Positions 44,280-57,870 are shown, numbered from the stretch's first letter. The stretch is 64,000 bases of DNA from Pontederia crassipes (GCA_030549335.1 CM060198.1:48573353-48637352); one strand, 5' to 3'. A program made the numbers and translations. The notes: a model not told the origin generated them from the letters alone.

Positions 44280-44761
44280 AAAAAAAAAAAAAAAAAAACT
44301 GAACGGTCGGCCGACCTTTGACTTCTTCCATTTTGTCTTTTCTGCTTTGTCCCCGCTCCCTATATCCTTCTCCTTTTGTCTTATTCTTTTTTATTTTTTC
44401 CCCTGCCATCTCTTTCCTCCCCTTCCGCCGAGCTCCCCCAATGGCCAAGCTCCGGCCGCTGAATCTATTTCATCACTTAGGCGGGGGAGGCAAACGGTCT
44501 GACTCCTCCCACTCTATATGAGGTCCGACTCTCTTTCCTTCTTCCTTTTGTTTTTTCTCCTTCTCGTTTCCACCCTCACGTCGTTTTCTTTTTCTCTAAC
44601 GCACTGGCAACAGAGAGCGAGAGGGTGGCGTCGACGAACGACTTGGACGCAGACAACGCGAAAGGGAGCGCAAGGAGCGAATGAGTCTAGTGACGAACCA
44701 CAGCGAGGACGAATCCCAACGTCATAGGCTTCAAGGTGTGTGTGCTCCGAGATATTTAACA
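44280..44761. other. Upstream region of the O-methyltransferase gene
   Basis: A 19-base A tract (44280-44298) is followed by a pyrimidine-rich stretch (44320-44440) and a GC-richer part with small open frames (44450-44727) lacking any recognised domain. It is bounded on the far side by the solo LTR. Confidence 0.45.
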
Positions 44762-44766
44762 TAGGT

Positions 44767-47051
44767 CGTAACACTCTCAAATCGTACTTCGCCACGTGAC
44801 AGAATATATTTCGGGAACGTTACGGATCATCTTTACATGTACATCATGTTGATCGAAAATAAGACTTTGACTGATCAACTCAACATCGATAAAAACGAAA
44901 GACCTAATCTTCATTAAATAACAAAAAGAGCATGACATCTTAGTATGCGAAAGACTGATAAAAAACTTCATGTGAGTTCAAAGAAAAACTAGTACATCAA
45001 ACTAAAAGACTCAAGATACCCATGTACAGCCACCTACGAGCTCGATTTGTCACCGTTGACCACCATCATCATTAAGACCTTAGCCTGCATTTAAGAACAT
45101 GCAAAGGAGAAACCTCCTTATGAGTTTTACGACTCAGTATGAAAGTAAAATAGAAATAATCATAAGATCATGATACTAGACAAGAATTATAAAGACATTA
45201 TTATCATCATAAAAAAGGAAAATAAACATCATCATGATATAAGTAAAGAATTTTTGTAACGTGTCATATGGATAGAAGATCACTAAGATCATAAGAAATC
45301 AATAGATCAAGCTGTCATTTTCTTGGAATCAAAAGATCGAGATAGATCATAGTAAATCATCATTAAGTGGCAAGCGCCAATTATCATAATTATGAGGTCA
45401 TCATCATATAAAGAATCAGGAGAAATCATCGTATGAGCATAGATAATCATGAAGTTAATCATCTTTTTTAGTTCATATTAATAATAGATCAAGAGATCAT
45501 GGAAAGGTCATCATAGAAGTGACATGAGCCACTAATCATCATGAAGGGATTTCATTATTAATATGCTTCATCTTTTTCATCATCTTATTATTCATCTTTG
45601 ACTTATAGTAGGATATATTTCAACCCACGGAGAGGCCTATCTCAACTCGTCCATCATCATCATCATAACTGCCAGAGCCAGCCCATAATTGACCGTAGTC
45701 AGCCCATTACTGATCATCACCAGTCTATCATAAAAAAGAGCTCTCCATTTAGCATTTTTCATCTTTTATCTTGCAACTTTTAATTTATCTTTATTAGGAC
45801 ATAAAGATCATGATCAAAATTTGGTCATCATAGGAAAAGATTAATACATCATAATGATCAAGAGTCTTAATCATCATCATCATTATATAAGACATAATCA
45901 GAACTAAAAGATAGGATCATGGAGAGAAATCAGATGCACGTTAAAATCTTAATCATCATCATAAATAGATCAACATTGATGGATATGAATAGATGTCACC
46001 AACGATATGATTAGATCTAAATCGATTCATTATAATAAGAGTCATAAGATCACGATCATGTAGTAAAGGCATAATCACATGAATCAGGGGCCTAAACATC
46101 ATGGAATCATCATAATTGGTATCGGAACCTGGGTCGAGTCACGCAGAACCCGGGCCGAGTTCGTCAGACATCTTTCTCGAAAAAACAAGATTAAACCCGG
46201 GCCGAGCTCGGGTCACACCCGGGCCGAGTCGGGTCATCGTCAAGTTGGGACAGCCATCGCGCCCGACTTCTTCATCGTGGGTGGAACTCGGCCCAGGTCA
46301 TCATCAACTCTGGCCAGGTTCGTGCTATTGCAGAGCTCGAAGAGCACGGCAATGGCGGATCCGGACCGAGTTCACAGAACTCGGTCCGAGTTTGGACCTG
46401 CTCGGGCCGGGTTAAGGTCAACCCGGACCGGGTCCTCTTACGCAGAATCTACGCAGACGCGCAGTGTGTGTTCTGATCATCTTTTTCGGCGATGGTCGGC
46501 ATCAAACATCATCATACGACATCATACTATAACTAGGGATTAACTAGAATATGCTTCAAGTCTAAAATCATGATTCTAGGAAGAATCTACCATAGTTCCA
46601 TACCTTGTGAAGTTTTCATTGAAACCCCACGTCCTTTCTCTTCTTTTTCATGTTCTTCCTCTTCCTCTTCCTCTTCCTCTTTCTCTTCTTTATTCCGATC
46701 GTTCCCCTCTGTCCAGGCTCGTCGTCCACGTGCGTCGTTGTCCAAATCCTTCCAGCAAGTCTCCGGTTGGCGGCGGTGGATCATGGACGAGAAGGAACGG
46801 AAAAGACGCACGAGCGGGAGAGCAATTAGGGCCGGCTTGTAGGAAAAATAGGGGGCTGGTTCGTTGGCTTGGCCTCATATTTATAGGAGAGGAAAATCTG
46901 AGTTGTTATTGGAATATATTTCCCCTGATTTGTTTTCATCTTATCTTTTGATTTGATTTTATATTTCTCCTTTCTTTATCTCCGCCTATTTAGATTTTAT
47001 TCTTTCCTCTTTTATCTTTTTTTTTTCTTTTAAAATCCCTCGGGCGTTACA
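44767..47051 (-). mobile_element. Solo LTR of a Ty3/gypsy-type retrotransposon
   Basis: On the minus strand the segment starts TGTAACGCCCGAGGGATT and ends TTGAGAGTGTTACG, classic gypsy LTR termini (the last base pair CG replaces CA). The 5-bp target duplication TAGGT flanks it at 44762-44766 and 47052-47056. A TATA-like CCTATAAATATGAGG lies near 46875-46886 on the minus strand, about 170 bp from the LTR start. A GC-rich zone (46130-46450) has repeated GGGCCGAGT and ACCCGGACCGGG words. No internal domain remains, so two LTRs have probably recombined. Confidence 0.85.
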
Positions 47052-47056
47052 TAGGT

Positions 47057-48802
47057 CGTGTTCTAGATGAAATGAGCATGCTGGACGAAGCCATGAACCG
47101 TACTTCTTATGATTTCATCTATCGAACGAAGCTTTGCATGTCCTACTCTATGACCTTCATGTTTGGTCAAATGGATTGCATGATAAAAACATATGAACTT
47201 GTTTCGAAATCTTTTGTCTTAAGATGCATGCTTAGTACTATACCTGCATAGTTTAGACATTAAATGCTCTATAGACTCATATTCGCAATGTTATTAACTT
47301 AGTCATACTGCACCGGCGATCATAAGAGAAAAACAAAATGTAACAGAACTCGGCAAGGCAGAATCCAGCTCGGGTCCTATCTCATCAAACCGAATTCCAT
47401 CGAGCTCGACCCGGGTCCGCCATGGACGACTCTCGACGACTCTGATCTTTATGTAAAGAATGATGATGACTCATCTCCACCTTTCACAAAGAATGATCAT
47501 GACCTTTATGAACTTTATGATGAATGATTATGAACCATGATGAGATGAGTACAAATGACAAGAAATGACGATCACACCCCTTTGGTCGGTCGATATGATG
47601 ACGACGGGCATCCACTCCCCTCTGGACAATCCCAAATGAGCCAAGGGTGGGTGACCCTTGATTTTTGGGCATCCGTTGTGTGGATCAGAAGATTTGACCT
47701 TTTCATTCCACCCCAGATTTGAACAAGCTTTCGTCCACTTGATTTAAAGTAAATGAAACAAACTTTAAGAAGATGTTTGGGAGTGATGCTCTCTACAGGC
47801 TTGATCAGTCTATGGATAAAGATAGGTCTATGTATGATGGGGGAAGTTGTTACATCCTCGCAATAGGCACTTCTTCATGGGTTACGATTTGCTCTGTCTA
47901 GGTGGGTGTTTCTCCCATACAGATGTTTCTGCCTAGCGCGAAGTCATGCACTTTTTGTCCGAAGGAACTGGCCATGGCACTGATCACCCATTGGCCCATG
48001 ATGGCCTAGATAACCACACCTCACAGTGCATGCAATGATATTCCCTTAAAGAATGAAGAACTCTTCTAATGTATGAAGTATGAAAGTGTGAAAGTATGAA
48101 AGCTTGCAAGTATGTAAGTACGAAGGATGAACACGACAACGAATGCGCAAAAGAATCAAACGAAGACTGAAAGTATGAAAGTGAAAGATAAGCACGACAA
48201 CGAATACGTAAAGGAATCAGTGAAAGAAAAGAAAAAGGCATGAAACTATGTTTTCCCTCGAGTGATCTGATTCTACTATGTTCCACTCTCCCATTTTCTG
48301 ACGGGATAAATCTATGATGATTTTACTACGAAGTTTACATGTCCTCCTTATGCCACTTTTCAATTGGATCCGATCTATGACTTTAACTCACTCTTATATT
48401 GATTATGTGTTCTTTTTATGTTATATTCTGACGAAACTGACCTATAATTTATATGAACTCACGCTTAGTTTTATGCTAACGGTTGACCTTGATCCCTATA
48501 TGATTCCCACGGGTGCGTGATGGCATTTCGCGATATTTTGATGCGTGTACGACAGTTTCGACGAAGGTGGCATCTGCATATGGTCATGATCGAGTATAGT
48601 CAGAGCCGTTTACTTTTACGCTATATTGGTTGGTGTATCTTTGCAGATGGGACCTACCGAGTCCTGGTGGATGGGCCAGAGTCATTTCTACATCTAGTTT
48701 AGTAGTTTATTTTTGAGTCGTCACCTTTTGGGATGGATGGCTTTACCTTTTTGGCTTCCGCACCATGATTAGTAATGAGACTATTCCTCATACTAAGTCA
48801 CC
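47057..48802. other. Unresolved repeat-like sequence between solo LTR and LINE
   Basis: No gene is recognised. AACTCGGC, AGCTCGGGTCC and GACCCGGGTCCG words (47345-47420) resemble the GC-rich zone of the neighbouring solo LTR. AAGTATGAAAGTGTGAAAG-type short repeats occur at 48070-48190. It is probably degraded gypsy-type DNA. Confidence 0.35.
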
Positions 48803-48829
48803 TTTTTTTTTTTTTGAAAGAAAGTTCAT

Positions 48830-51195
48830 TCAACCATTGATATAGCAACGTGAGTTGTCAAAGTACAAAAATTGGAGGGCTTTTGAAGGGGGATGACCAT
48901 CCCAAAAGGAGTCGTGCGATAAATGACGTGCGTAATAAGTAAAAAAATGGGCTACCGAGTTCTCTTTCCTATTACAATGTGAGATCTTATAAAGTGTAAA
49001 AGAGGGAAGCTTTTGATGTCTTTGGCAATGTGTCGAATGCTCCAGGGCGGCTCCATGGAGCCATTGATGGTGCTGACGAGAGACTGAGAGTCCGATTCGA
49101 TATGAATGTTCGGGATACCTCTTTGAGTGCAACATTTGATGCCTTCCAACATGGCCCACGCTTCTGCTTCAAGAGCATTCCGACATCGTTTCATCATTGC
49201 ACCTGCAACCAAAAAGAGAGATTGTGAGAGCGACATATAAACCCTAATCCTCTTGGTTCCCCACAACCCACAAAAGGACCATCAGTATTCAATTTAGTCC
49301 ACCCCACAAGAGGGGGCTCCCATCGGGTCAAAGAAGGGCCATGGGGGAGAAATGCCTCAGGAACCTGGCAAGTAGCATAATCATCATATGTGGACAAAAC
49401 TCTCTGCCAAACTGACTCTGTGGTTGCCATCTTGGAATTAAACACAACAACATTTTTAGCACAACACAGCCCCCAGAAACAAACAACAATAAAGGATCTC
49501 AACTTTAGTTTTAAACTAGGAATCAAATCAGGCCCCTCATTTAGCCAGGAGCCAACGAACCAACAAGGAAACGGTTCAAAATTAAACTTGAGCTCGGCTT
49601 GGGCAATGGACCATAAATGAATAGAAAGGGGACAATTAAAGAATAAATGGTTGACAGTTTCAATATGAGTTCCACAAAATTTGCAAGAAGGATTAAGCGT
49701 TGGAACAAAACACAAAAGAATGTCAGTAGTGGGAAGTCGCTAGTGCAGCAGCTTCCATAGAAAAATTTCAATTTTTGGAGCGATACTGAGCTGCCACAGG
49801 AGGTTCCAAGAAGGCAGTGTAGACTGAGGTTGGTTCCAAGAAGGCCGTCCAAGCAGAGTCAGTGATAAAAAGGTTGTCCACAATGAATCTATACACAGAG
49901 GAACACCATGGGTATCCATTACCCAAAGCTAGGAATCATCACAAGCAGTATCAGGCAGATAAATAGAAAGAATGCAATTAATCAATTATGGTCCAAACAT
50001 CTAAGTAAGCAAAGCAGAGTTCCAACAGTTATCATTGTTAAGATCATTTACCATTAAGTTGGGAAGAGAGAGGCTGACATTTATATATGTGGGCTTCCAA
50101 GCAAGAGGCATAGGAAACATTTAAGGATCATTAAAAACATAGGTGCTTTTCCCATCCCCAATCTAGGTAATGATGTCAAGTTTAATGTTGTTTAGGGTAG
50201 ACATTATGGCTCTCTAGCACCAGGCAGAGTTATGGTAGGAGGACAGGGACCAAGGGTGGACATCTCCATATTTTTTGTTGACAAGTTGTACCCATGGAGT
50301 ATTCTTATTGTTTAAAAGGTCTAAAGCTCTTTTGGCAAGCAGGGAAGTGCGGATATGCTTAAGGTTCTTAATTCCTATCCCCCCATAGAGTTTGGGCAGC
50401 TAGACAGTTTCCTAGTTTAAAAGGTGTGTGCCATGCTTACCCCCACCAAGACTCCAAAAGAAGGATCTGTTATATTTTTCAATAGCATCAATGACACCAT
50501 TAGCAATGAAAGAGGAGCTAAAAGCGTAGACAGGAATCGAGTTTATCACAGATTAATGAGAATAGCTTTACCAGCTTGGTTAAGAAGGATCTGCTTCCGT
50601 CCAGACAATCTCTTAGTGAATTTATCCATAATTAATCTTTGTGATTTAGCAGGAATGTATTTATAAGAGATATGGATGCCAAGATAAGTGAAAGGGAAGG
50701 ATCCCACTCTAAAGTTGAGAATGTTAAGACTAGCATTCTTCCTGACGATGGCCAGCTTTGGGGGGAAGTAAATTTCAGATTTGGAATGGTTTACTTTTTT
50801 ATTGGTCAAATTTTCATAAGCTGTAAAGATTTTGTTTAAGATGGTACAGTTTGGTTTGGTGGCTGCAATGCAAATGAGGGGGTCATTAGCAAACATAAGA
50901 TGGCTTAATTTGAAAGTGTTTATAAAGTAAGGGATCAGAGCACCAGTATTAACTTGATGATTCATGAGAGTGGTAAGGACCTGAGAGACCAGGATAAATA
51001 AATATGGGGAAATAGGATCACCCTCCCTAACCTCTCTATGACTGGTGAATGGATGAGAAATAGAACCATTAATGTTGCAGGTGAAAGTAGGGGACTTAAT
51101 GCAAGTAAGAATCCATGATATAAAGGTTGGGGGAAGTTCATTTTCCTCAGAATGGCCTCAACAGCACTCCAAGAGACTCCGTCAAAAGTTTTTTC
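48830..51195 (-). pseudogene. LINE ORF2, C-terminal half (RT, zf-RVT, RNase H)
   Basis: It resumes at 51195 with EKTFDGVSW, completing the RT motif begun before element B. REGDPISPYLF follows in a shifted frame. The active-site box reads LMFANDPL where LMFADDLL is usual, so one catalytic Asp is Asn. The thumb region includes TYLGIHISYK. A zf-RVT motif CKFCGTHIETVNHLFFNC lies near 49630-49690. An RVT_3-type RNase H has KLNTDGPF, LEAEAWAMLEG and HIESDSQSL, its acidic residues being readable. Several frameshifts and stops break it. The element cannot encode an active enzyme. Confidence 0.88.
51193..51195. repeat. Target-site duplication of element B (left copy, TTC)
   Basis: Identical to 60566-60568. 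On the LINE coding strand it is the GAA codon of KVDMEK. Confidence 0.9.
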
Positions 51196-51670
51196 CACTA
51201 CAAGAAAATGGGTGATTAGCGACCCAACATAAGCGACGCTAGGGTGGCGCTATTACGTCTCCGTGGTGAAGTGCATCTCATTCGCGTCTAGCTAGCGCCA
51301 CAAAATTGGGACGCTGCATATCGATGGCTACTGGCGTCGCAATAGAGTCAAAGGAAATGAGACGCTACTAGCGCCACGTGTTGACGCTATCTCGACTTTA
51401 TTAAGATGCGTGGTTTGCAGCTGTGCGTAGAAGACATGCATCGCTAAGTCGATGCGCAAGGGGCACTACGTATGAGGCACGATTCTGATGCCCATGAGTC
51501 GTTACGCTGGGTGTTAGGAAGGCGCTGAAGTGACGCAATATGATGGTGTACGCATCGCCAATGTGACGCGACTATGGCGCTAAGGATGATATATTTAATT
51601 TAGCGTCGACAGGCATTGCGACGCGAATGGTACGCTATGGAGTTGCTACTTGCAGATTTTTTACCCATTG
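51196..51670. repeat. 3' subterminal repeat region of element B
   Basis: TTAGCGACCC, AAGCGACGCTAGGGTGGCGC and GACGCTACTAGCGCC motifs from the CACTA end to about 51660, homologous to 6300-6794 of A. Confidence 0.85.
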
Positions 51671-51917
51671 AATCCTCATTTTTCCCCTTCCCAGACCATA
51701 CAATTATATAATGCATATAAAAATGCATTGATATTCATCACAAACAATATAAAAGCATCACAGGAAGTATAAGAGCATCGCATGCAATATAAAAGCATCA
51801 CAGGCATAATATTTAACATAAGAATACGAAAAGTTATAAACCGAACTAACAAACTATATGTATATCTAAATCTATAAGTAACAAAAGCATTGTTTGTATT
51901 CATGGGTTGTTTCTATC

Positions 51918-54091
51918 CTAGGTTTGGAAGTTATTGTTATCATTCCGGACATTCGACCCAAACGTGCTCGGTCCATGGCCTCGTGGGGATGGATTCTGCG
52001 TCGGGATCAATCCCTTAATCACCTGCAATAGCAGAGCCAACTGCTGCGATAACTGCTCCGACACTTGCCGCGATATCTGCTCCGATAACTGCTGCGATAG
52101 CTGCTGTGATAGCTGTGTCACATCAGGTGCAGCGGATGAGCTCGCAGCAGATGGACCGCCTGCATATCCTCCAATCCTCTTAAGTATTTAAGCGGCTATG
52201 CCGAGGTCACGCAAGTACCCCCTCGTGTCGTGCCAGTCACCTCCTCCCAAACAGCAAGGTCCTCTACGAAATAGAAAAATCATACAATCATATAATATAT
52301 AAATTATATATCAAGAAACACAAATTAAAAACATGACAAAACTAATGAAAAAATATTACCTGGTGGCTGAGTACTCAGATCATCTCCATACTTTTAGCCA
52401 TTTTCGCATTATAATCATCCTATAAAATTTAAACATTCTGTATTTAAAAAATAGTGCACTAACGACAACAACCAAATGACCATGTCATAACTTAGAAGCC
52501 TACGAGCAGTGGGCGTGACTAGGTCATTTGTCTTCCGACTCTTATGCGTGGCCTCAGAAACCACACGAAAGTCTACGGGACCGCCTTCTTTCTCCTCCTA
52601 CAATAAAGTTTCAAATTTGATAACATAAGTATAAGTGAAAAGTTTGATAAATTAAATATATATATAAATTACCATGCGTCGTCGATGCTCGTCAAATCGC
52701 ATCGACCCCCCTGTGTGGATGTGGGCCTCGGACTTCGAAAGACGGTAAACTCTTGCCTTGTTCGACTTGCTTTGCCATCGTTCATCCGTCCTTTATGAAC
52801 ATCAAATACTTACACTTTCAAAAACTATAATTTTAATAAAAATAATTTAAAAATAAACATACTTACCACTTTCTACAAAGGGACTTCCAAACCGAGCGCC
52901 TAATATGCCTTGGGCATCTTTGTATGCTCTGCTCTAAAGTGAGGCCGGCGGACGTGACGACCTTGCGAAACTTGTATAATCGATTTCGGAGGTGTTTCGT
53001 AGAAACCTCCTCAAAAGTTCTCCGGATCGTCCCTAAACTAAGATCCGGATGAAACTGATTTGCCTCCTACAAATAGAAGTAAAAAGCTTAGTAATTTTAA
53101 AATAAATGTAAATCAAATTATGTAACCCAAATAGAAGTTCGTGCAGTAAAGGCTCGAAAGATATCATCCCGCACTTGAATTGGGACATCTCTCCAAGATC
53201 CTGCCCCTTCCGGCAAGTGGAAAAGAACAAGAGCACTGACATCCCACACGGTACTAACGGGTATGAAAGTGGTCCTGCTAATTACAAAGAAAAAAATTAA
53301 TTTTCAATGATAACAAAAAATATAACAAAATTTGTACAACTTATTTAACTTACGGTCGAGCAATATTATTCACAGTGACCACTCCATTATCGTGTAACAC
53401 ATCTTCATCACTCGAAGAGGAATCATCATCCGGTACAGCTGGGGTAGGCTGTGAAGGTCTGACATCATCTACGGGCCATAATACATAATAAATCATTAGT
53501 GTCATACCAAATTAAAGTTGCGATAATTCATAGATGTACAGTAACATTCTCACCTCGATTGATGTGTACCGTAGCATGATTAGTGGCAGTCCGCTCGTCT
53601 GAATGTATTGAGCCAGCTGCTTGTGCTATCGACGGCGTAGCAACTGACATTATTAAAAAATAATTAATATAATTAATTAAAAAATATCAATAACAATAAA
53701 TATATCACCTGACGTAAGATGTCATTCGCCAACGCTAGAATGTGGTGAAGCGTCTGGTATTTTCGTCGGTGACGGTGGGGTAGCAACTGTCATCATAAGA
53801 AAATACATAAAATTTTGCTCCTATTTAAAATTGTATATCGCCTACAATGTGTCACATACCTGGAGTGATACGCAGAACAGACCCATCAATGGATCACCTA
53901 CTATGTGACGATCCGGCTACGTTCCCCGTCGGCGGCGAAGGAACTGATATTATTAAAAAATAAAATTAACTATTATAATCAACTATAAATAAGCAGCTGA
54001 CAATAATTATATTAACTGGTGGTTGTGATGTCTGACTCATCTGGAGTGAACGCTTGGAAGAGCGAGATGACCCAGATGCTCGACCCCTCAT
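51918..54091 (-). pseudogene. TNPA-like CACTA protein, Transposase_24 family (element B)
   Basis: The ATG at 54091 gives MRGRASGSSRSSKRS. Short exons follow (about 53945-53863 and 53789-53710, among others), then the exon with the dispersed core: FEEVSTKHLRNRLYKF near 53010-52965, a THIHTGGSMRFDEH motif near 52725-52680, and a PVDFRVVSEATHKSRKTND motif near 52595-52535. The last exon ends with LSQQLSQQLSEQISRQVSEQ-type repeats, GLIPTQNPSPRGHGPS and a stop at 51918. It has one fewer GHVAGSSH-type short exon than A and fewer LSQQ units. Some lesions are visible (TAG near 52396 and elsewhere), but the C-terminal 67 codons are open. Confidence 0.8.
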
Positions 54092-54192
54092 TTTATGACT
54101 AAAAAAAAGAAAGAAGCTTCTCTTATTATCAGTAACCATATATAACCTAAAAAAGAACTAAAAAGCTTAAGTCATTATAATAACTATGGGAT

Positions 54193-57100
54193 TCATTCGC
54201 TTGTTTCGTATTCTGATTCATTTTCATCATCTTCATCATCGTCGCTATAATCTTGGTTTGAGTCATCGTCAAGGAAATTATCAAAGTTCACATCCAAGAG
54301 GTCATTTGAATTGAACTCTTCCATTGGCTCAGCATCATCGACCAATTGAGAATTCTCAGCTCCATCGGCCACATCAATCGTCTCATTCACTCTATCTTCT
54401 TGATGGTAATCGTCCATGGGCACATCGTTGTGTACGGATGATGTTTCATTGTCGTCTATCATTGTTTCTGCTAAGAATAGTCTACTCCTCACCTTGCATG
54501 ATGCCCACCATTCATCATTGATTCTTTTCGATGGATACTTAGTGTAGTACACTTGTTGTACTTGTTCTGCCAATACGAATGGATCGTATGACTAAAGTCT
54601 CGACCGAGGATTAATATCCACCAATTTAAACTCTTGATCGATCCGAACTCTTTTCTCTGGATCGAACCACCAACATTTTAGCACCACGATTTTGTTAGAT
54701 TTTCCCAAATAAGACAATTCTAGGATGTCTTCTATAACATCGTAGTAATCAAAGTCGTTGCCCCCGTACATGCTTCCTAGAACACATACGTCGCTATTGA
54801 TAGTTGAATGTTGTCGGTTATATTCTTCTGTATGGAAATGAAATCCATTGACTATGACGCCACAGTAGCTAAGAACTTGCTTCTTCGGGTCATGACCAAG
54901 ATCTCGTATTTTGTTCTCTATGATTGAGCCATTAATAACCTACAAGAAGATTAACTAAAAACTTTATTAAAAGTTACAAACTTATAACAATTAAGAACAA
55001 GCTGAAAGATTTCTCACTTCACATCTCAACCAATCGGCAAAATGTTCGTCTCGTAGTTTCAATAACTCATCATTTGAAACTAACAGATTGATTTCTCGCT
55101 GTAATTCTTCGAATCTCCTGAATTCATAGTTTTCAATTAATGCAATCATATGTCAACAATTAACTTTAAATTATATAACAAATTAGAACAAATTGTCTTA
55201 CTCGAGATATGGCGTCACTTCGCTATAATTTGCAAGAACATAATTCTCAATGGCGGTGAGATCTCTGTCATTCAAGATAACTTTACATCCTGTACCAAGA
55301 AGTCGACATGGGTACTTGAAAATGGATAGAATATTAATTTCAACTTCTCCTTCACCACCATCATCTTTTCTTGGAACTTGGGTGTGTCGTAATTGTATGT
55401 GTGGCTCAAAGTATTTTGAAGTGAAGTTTAACACCTCCTCAATGAAATATGCTTCACATATGGAGACTTCAATTTTGCCGTATTCTTCGGCTTCCTTTTA
55501 AAATATAACATGCACCTTTCGAAAGGATACATCCATCGATACTTAACTGGACCCACAATTTTTTTTTATATGGTAGATGTACAATCAAATGTTCCATCAC
55601 ATCAAAGAAAGAAGGTGGAAATATCTTCTCAGTCTTGCACACAGTAATCACAATAGAAGCCTCTAACTGAGAGATGTCTTCTTTCCGAACGATGGATGTA
55701 CAAAGCTCTTTAAAGAACATAGAAAATTCTGTTAAAACCTCCCAGATGACCTTTGGCAAAAGTTCTTTAAAGGCAATTGGAAGCAGCCTTTGCATAAAAA
55801 TATGACAGTCATGACTCTTCATCCCATGTATCTTCCCATTGTCCAAGTTAAAACAACGAGATATGTTTGATACATATCTGTCGGGAAATTTCAATTGCTT
55901 TACCCATTCGAAAATCACTTTTCCTTGATCATTGCTCAAAACATAAGTAGCTTTTGGCTTTTCGCATTTACCATTTTGAAGATGAATGATATTTAACTCT
56001 AGTCTTTTGCATATTAATTTCATGTCTTCGTGAGCCTGTATGCTATCTTTTATTCTTCCTTTAACATCCATAATAGTGTTGAAGATGTTGTCAAATACGT
56101 TCTTCTCCACATGCATGACGTCCAAGTTATGACGTACCAAGTTTGAAGACCAGTAAGGAAACTCCCAAAAAATACTTCTTTTCTTCCAATTATGTTCACT
56201 TTCAAATCCAATTTGCTTGTAACTACCAACCTTCAGTACGAATGAGACTTCACTAAGCTTGTTTACTTGCTTTGGCAATTCTTGTCCCGTCAAATGAGTT
56301 AGAGACAAAGTGTTCTATGATGTATTCTTTTTAAATGAGTTTCGATCACGACACATCGAATTCTCCAATGGCAAAAATATCCTATGACAATCAAACCAAC
56401 AAACTTTTCTACAGTTTTTCAAATAAAATGATTTCGTATTCTTTCCACATATGGGACAAGTAAGTTTTCCTTTTGTGCTCCAACCACACAACATTCTATA
56501 TGCCGAAAAATCACTTATGGTCCACATTAATGCGGCTCTCATAATGAAATTTTGCTTTTTAGATTTGTCATAGGTAATCACGACATCCTCCCACAACATT
56601 TTGAGTTCATCAATCAAAGGTCATAAGTAAACATCTAAACTTTTATTAGGAGATCGAGGACCCGGGATCATACAGGTAAACAATATATTCTCTCATCTCA
56701 TGCTTGCAGGCAAATTATAAGGTGTCACAAAAATTGGCCAACATGAATAAGCAGTACTTGATGAGCCAAATGGGTTGAAGCCATCGGTGCAAAATCCTAA
56801 TCTAACATTGCGTGATTCTGCAGAAAAAGTCGGATGAAGTGCATCAAATCATCTCCATGCCTCCGCATCCGAAGGATGTGTAATTGAATTTTGATCTTCA
56901 CGTGCCCCTTCTCTATGCCACCTCATAATGATGCAGTTTTTTTAGAAAGAAATAGTCATTGTAATATTGGAACAATCGTAAAGTATCTAAATATTGCATT
57001 TGTCACATTTTTGTTTGAACTTTGGAAATTCTTTTTCGGCTTGAATCTGGGCTCGCCACAAATAGAACAACTCATAAGTGAGTTGTTTTCCTTGTAGTAC

Positions 57101-57771
57101 AACATGCAATGATTGTGGCATGCATCAATCTTCTAATATTCCAACCCTAAATCTCTTATCAACCATTTGCACTTGTAAAAATGTCTCGGTAATTTCTCTG
57201 AAGCTGGAAGCATACTCTTAATAATGGCAAGCATCCAGTCAAAACAACTTTCGCTCATATTAAATTCTGATTTTAAGTTCATTAGTTGTACCACTGCAGA
57301 AAGTGTAGTTTGCTTCACGCATCCATCCCATAAAGGTTCATCTGCTTCTTCGAGAAGATTATAAAACTTAGAAGCCGAAGTATTCGGGTCTTCTTCAGTC
57401 AATGTTTCATCAACATTTTCTCCTAACATTGCATCTCGTATCATATCCCTGTACGGATTGCTCGAGTCGCCCACAATGGTATCTACATTACTTGTTTCTT
57501 TAGCCCATCTTTCTTCGCCATGAAAGAACCAATTGGTGTATATTAGTAAGAAATCGTTGTAATATAAATCCTTCTGCACATCATATCATACTTTTCACTG
57601 ATAACATTTGCACTTCCGGCATGGACATAAGATTTTGCCATATGAAGAAGCAACACCTTCATTTTGATATGCCACATTAATGAATTCATCAACACCATTC
57701 TTATATTCTTTAGTTATGACGCCATGTTAATCCTTCCAACGACGAATTCAACTACGATCTGGCTTTATCAT
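54193..57771 (-). pseudogene. TNP2 transposase, Transposase_21 family (element B)
   Basis: The ATG at 57771 opens MIKPDRS and then hits TGA where TGG (Trp) is expected. Readable blocks follow: YTNWFFHGEERW (about 57530), LPRHFYKCKWLIRDLGLEY, CTDGFNPFGSS (about 56800-56765, putative catalytic Asp), TCPICGKNTKSF (56450), HNLDVMHVEKNVFDN (about 56130-56085), GMKSHDCHIFMQRLLP, DUF4218 remnants, VPRKDDGGEGEVE and, after an intron, DUF4216 and the acidic tail ending at 54193. Many stops and shifts are present, including after LGLEY and in the IPGPRSPNKSLDVYL stretch, so it is more decayed than the C copy. Confidence 0.88.
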
Positions 57772-57813
57772 TTCTGTAACGGACAACATTAAGCCATATG
57801 TCAATAAATTCGT

Positions 57814-57870
57814 GTACTTAAAATGTGTGATTTTGAACTTACGAAGTCCAAAATCACATGTTTCAAGTAC
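57814..57870. other. 57-bp palindrome in leader intron of B
   Basis: Same position and length as 3494-3550 of A. GTACTTAAAATGTGTGATTT pairs imperfectly with AAATCACATGTTTCAAGTAC. It lies about 40 bp from the TNP2 start on the minus strand. Confidence 0.75.

Larger units (their letters stand above)
48803..51195 (-). mobile_element. LINE (L1-type non-LTR retrotransposon), 3' part
   Basis: The 3' terminus on the minus strand is a poly(A) tail (T run 48803-48815) preceded by TTGAATGAACTTTCTTTC. It carries the second half of reverse transcriptase, a zinc-finger linker and an RNase H domain. It is separated from its 5' part by CACTA element B; the LINE bases 51193-51195 (TTC) are duplicated at 60566-60568. 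Confidence 0.92.

Noticed and set aside
46111-46125. TTGGTATCGGAACC as a primer-binding site
   Set aside because: It lies inside a segment whose ends and TAGGT duplication define one solo LTR in the opposite orientation, and no LTR end precedes it.
46079-46951. Open frames within the solo LTR
   Set aside because: They fall in a GC-rich repeated zone and a CTCTTC run, with no gag or pol similarity.
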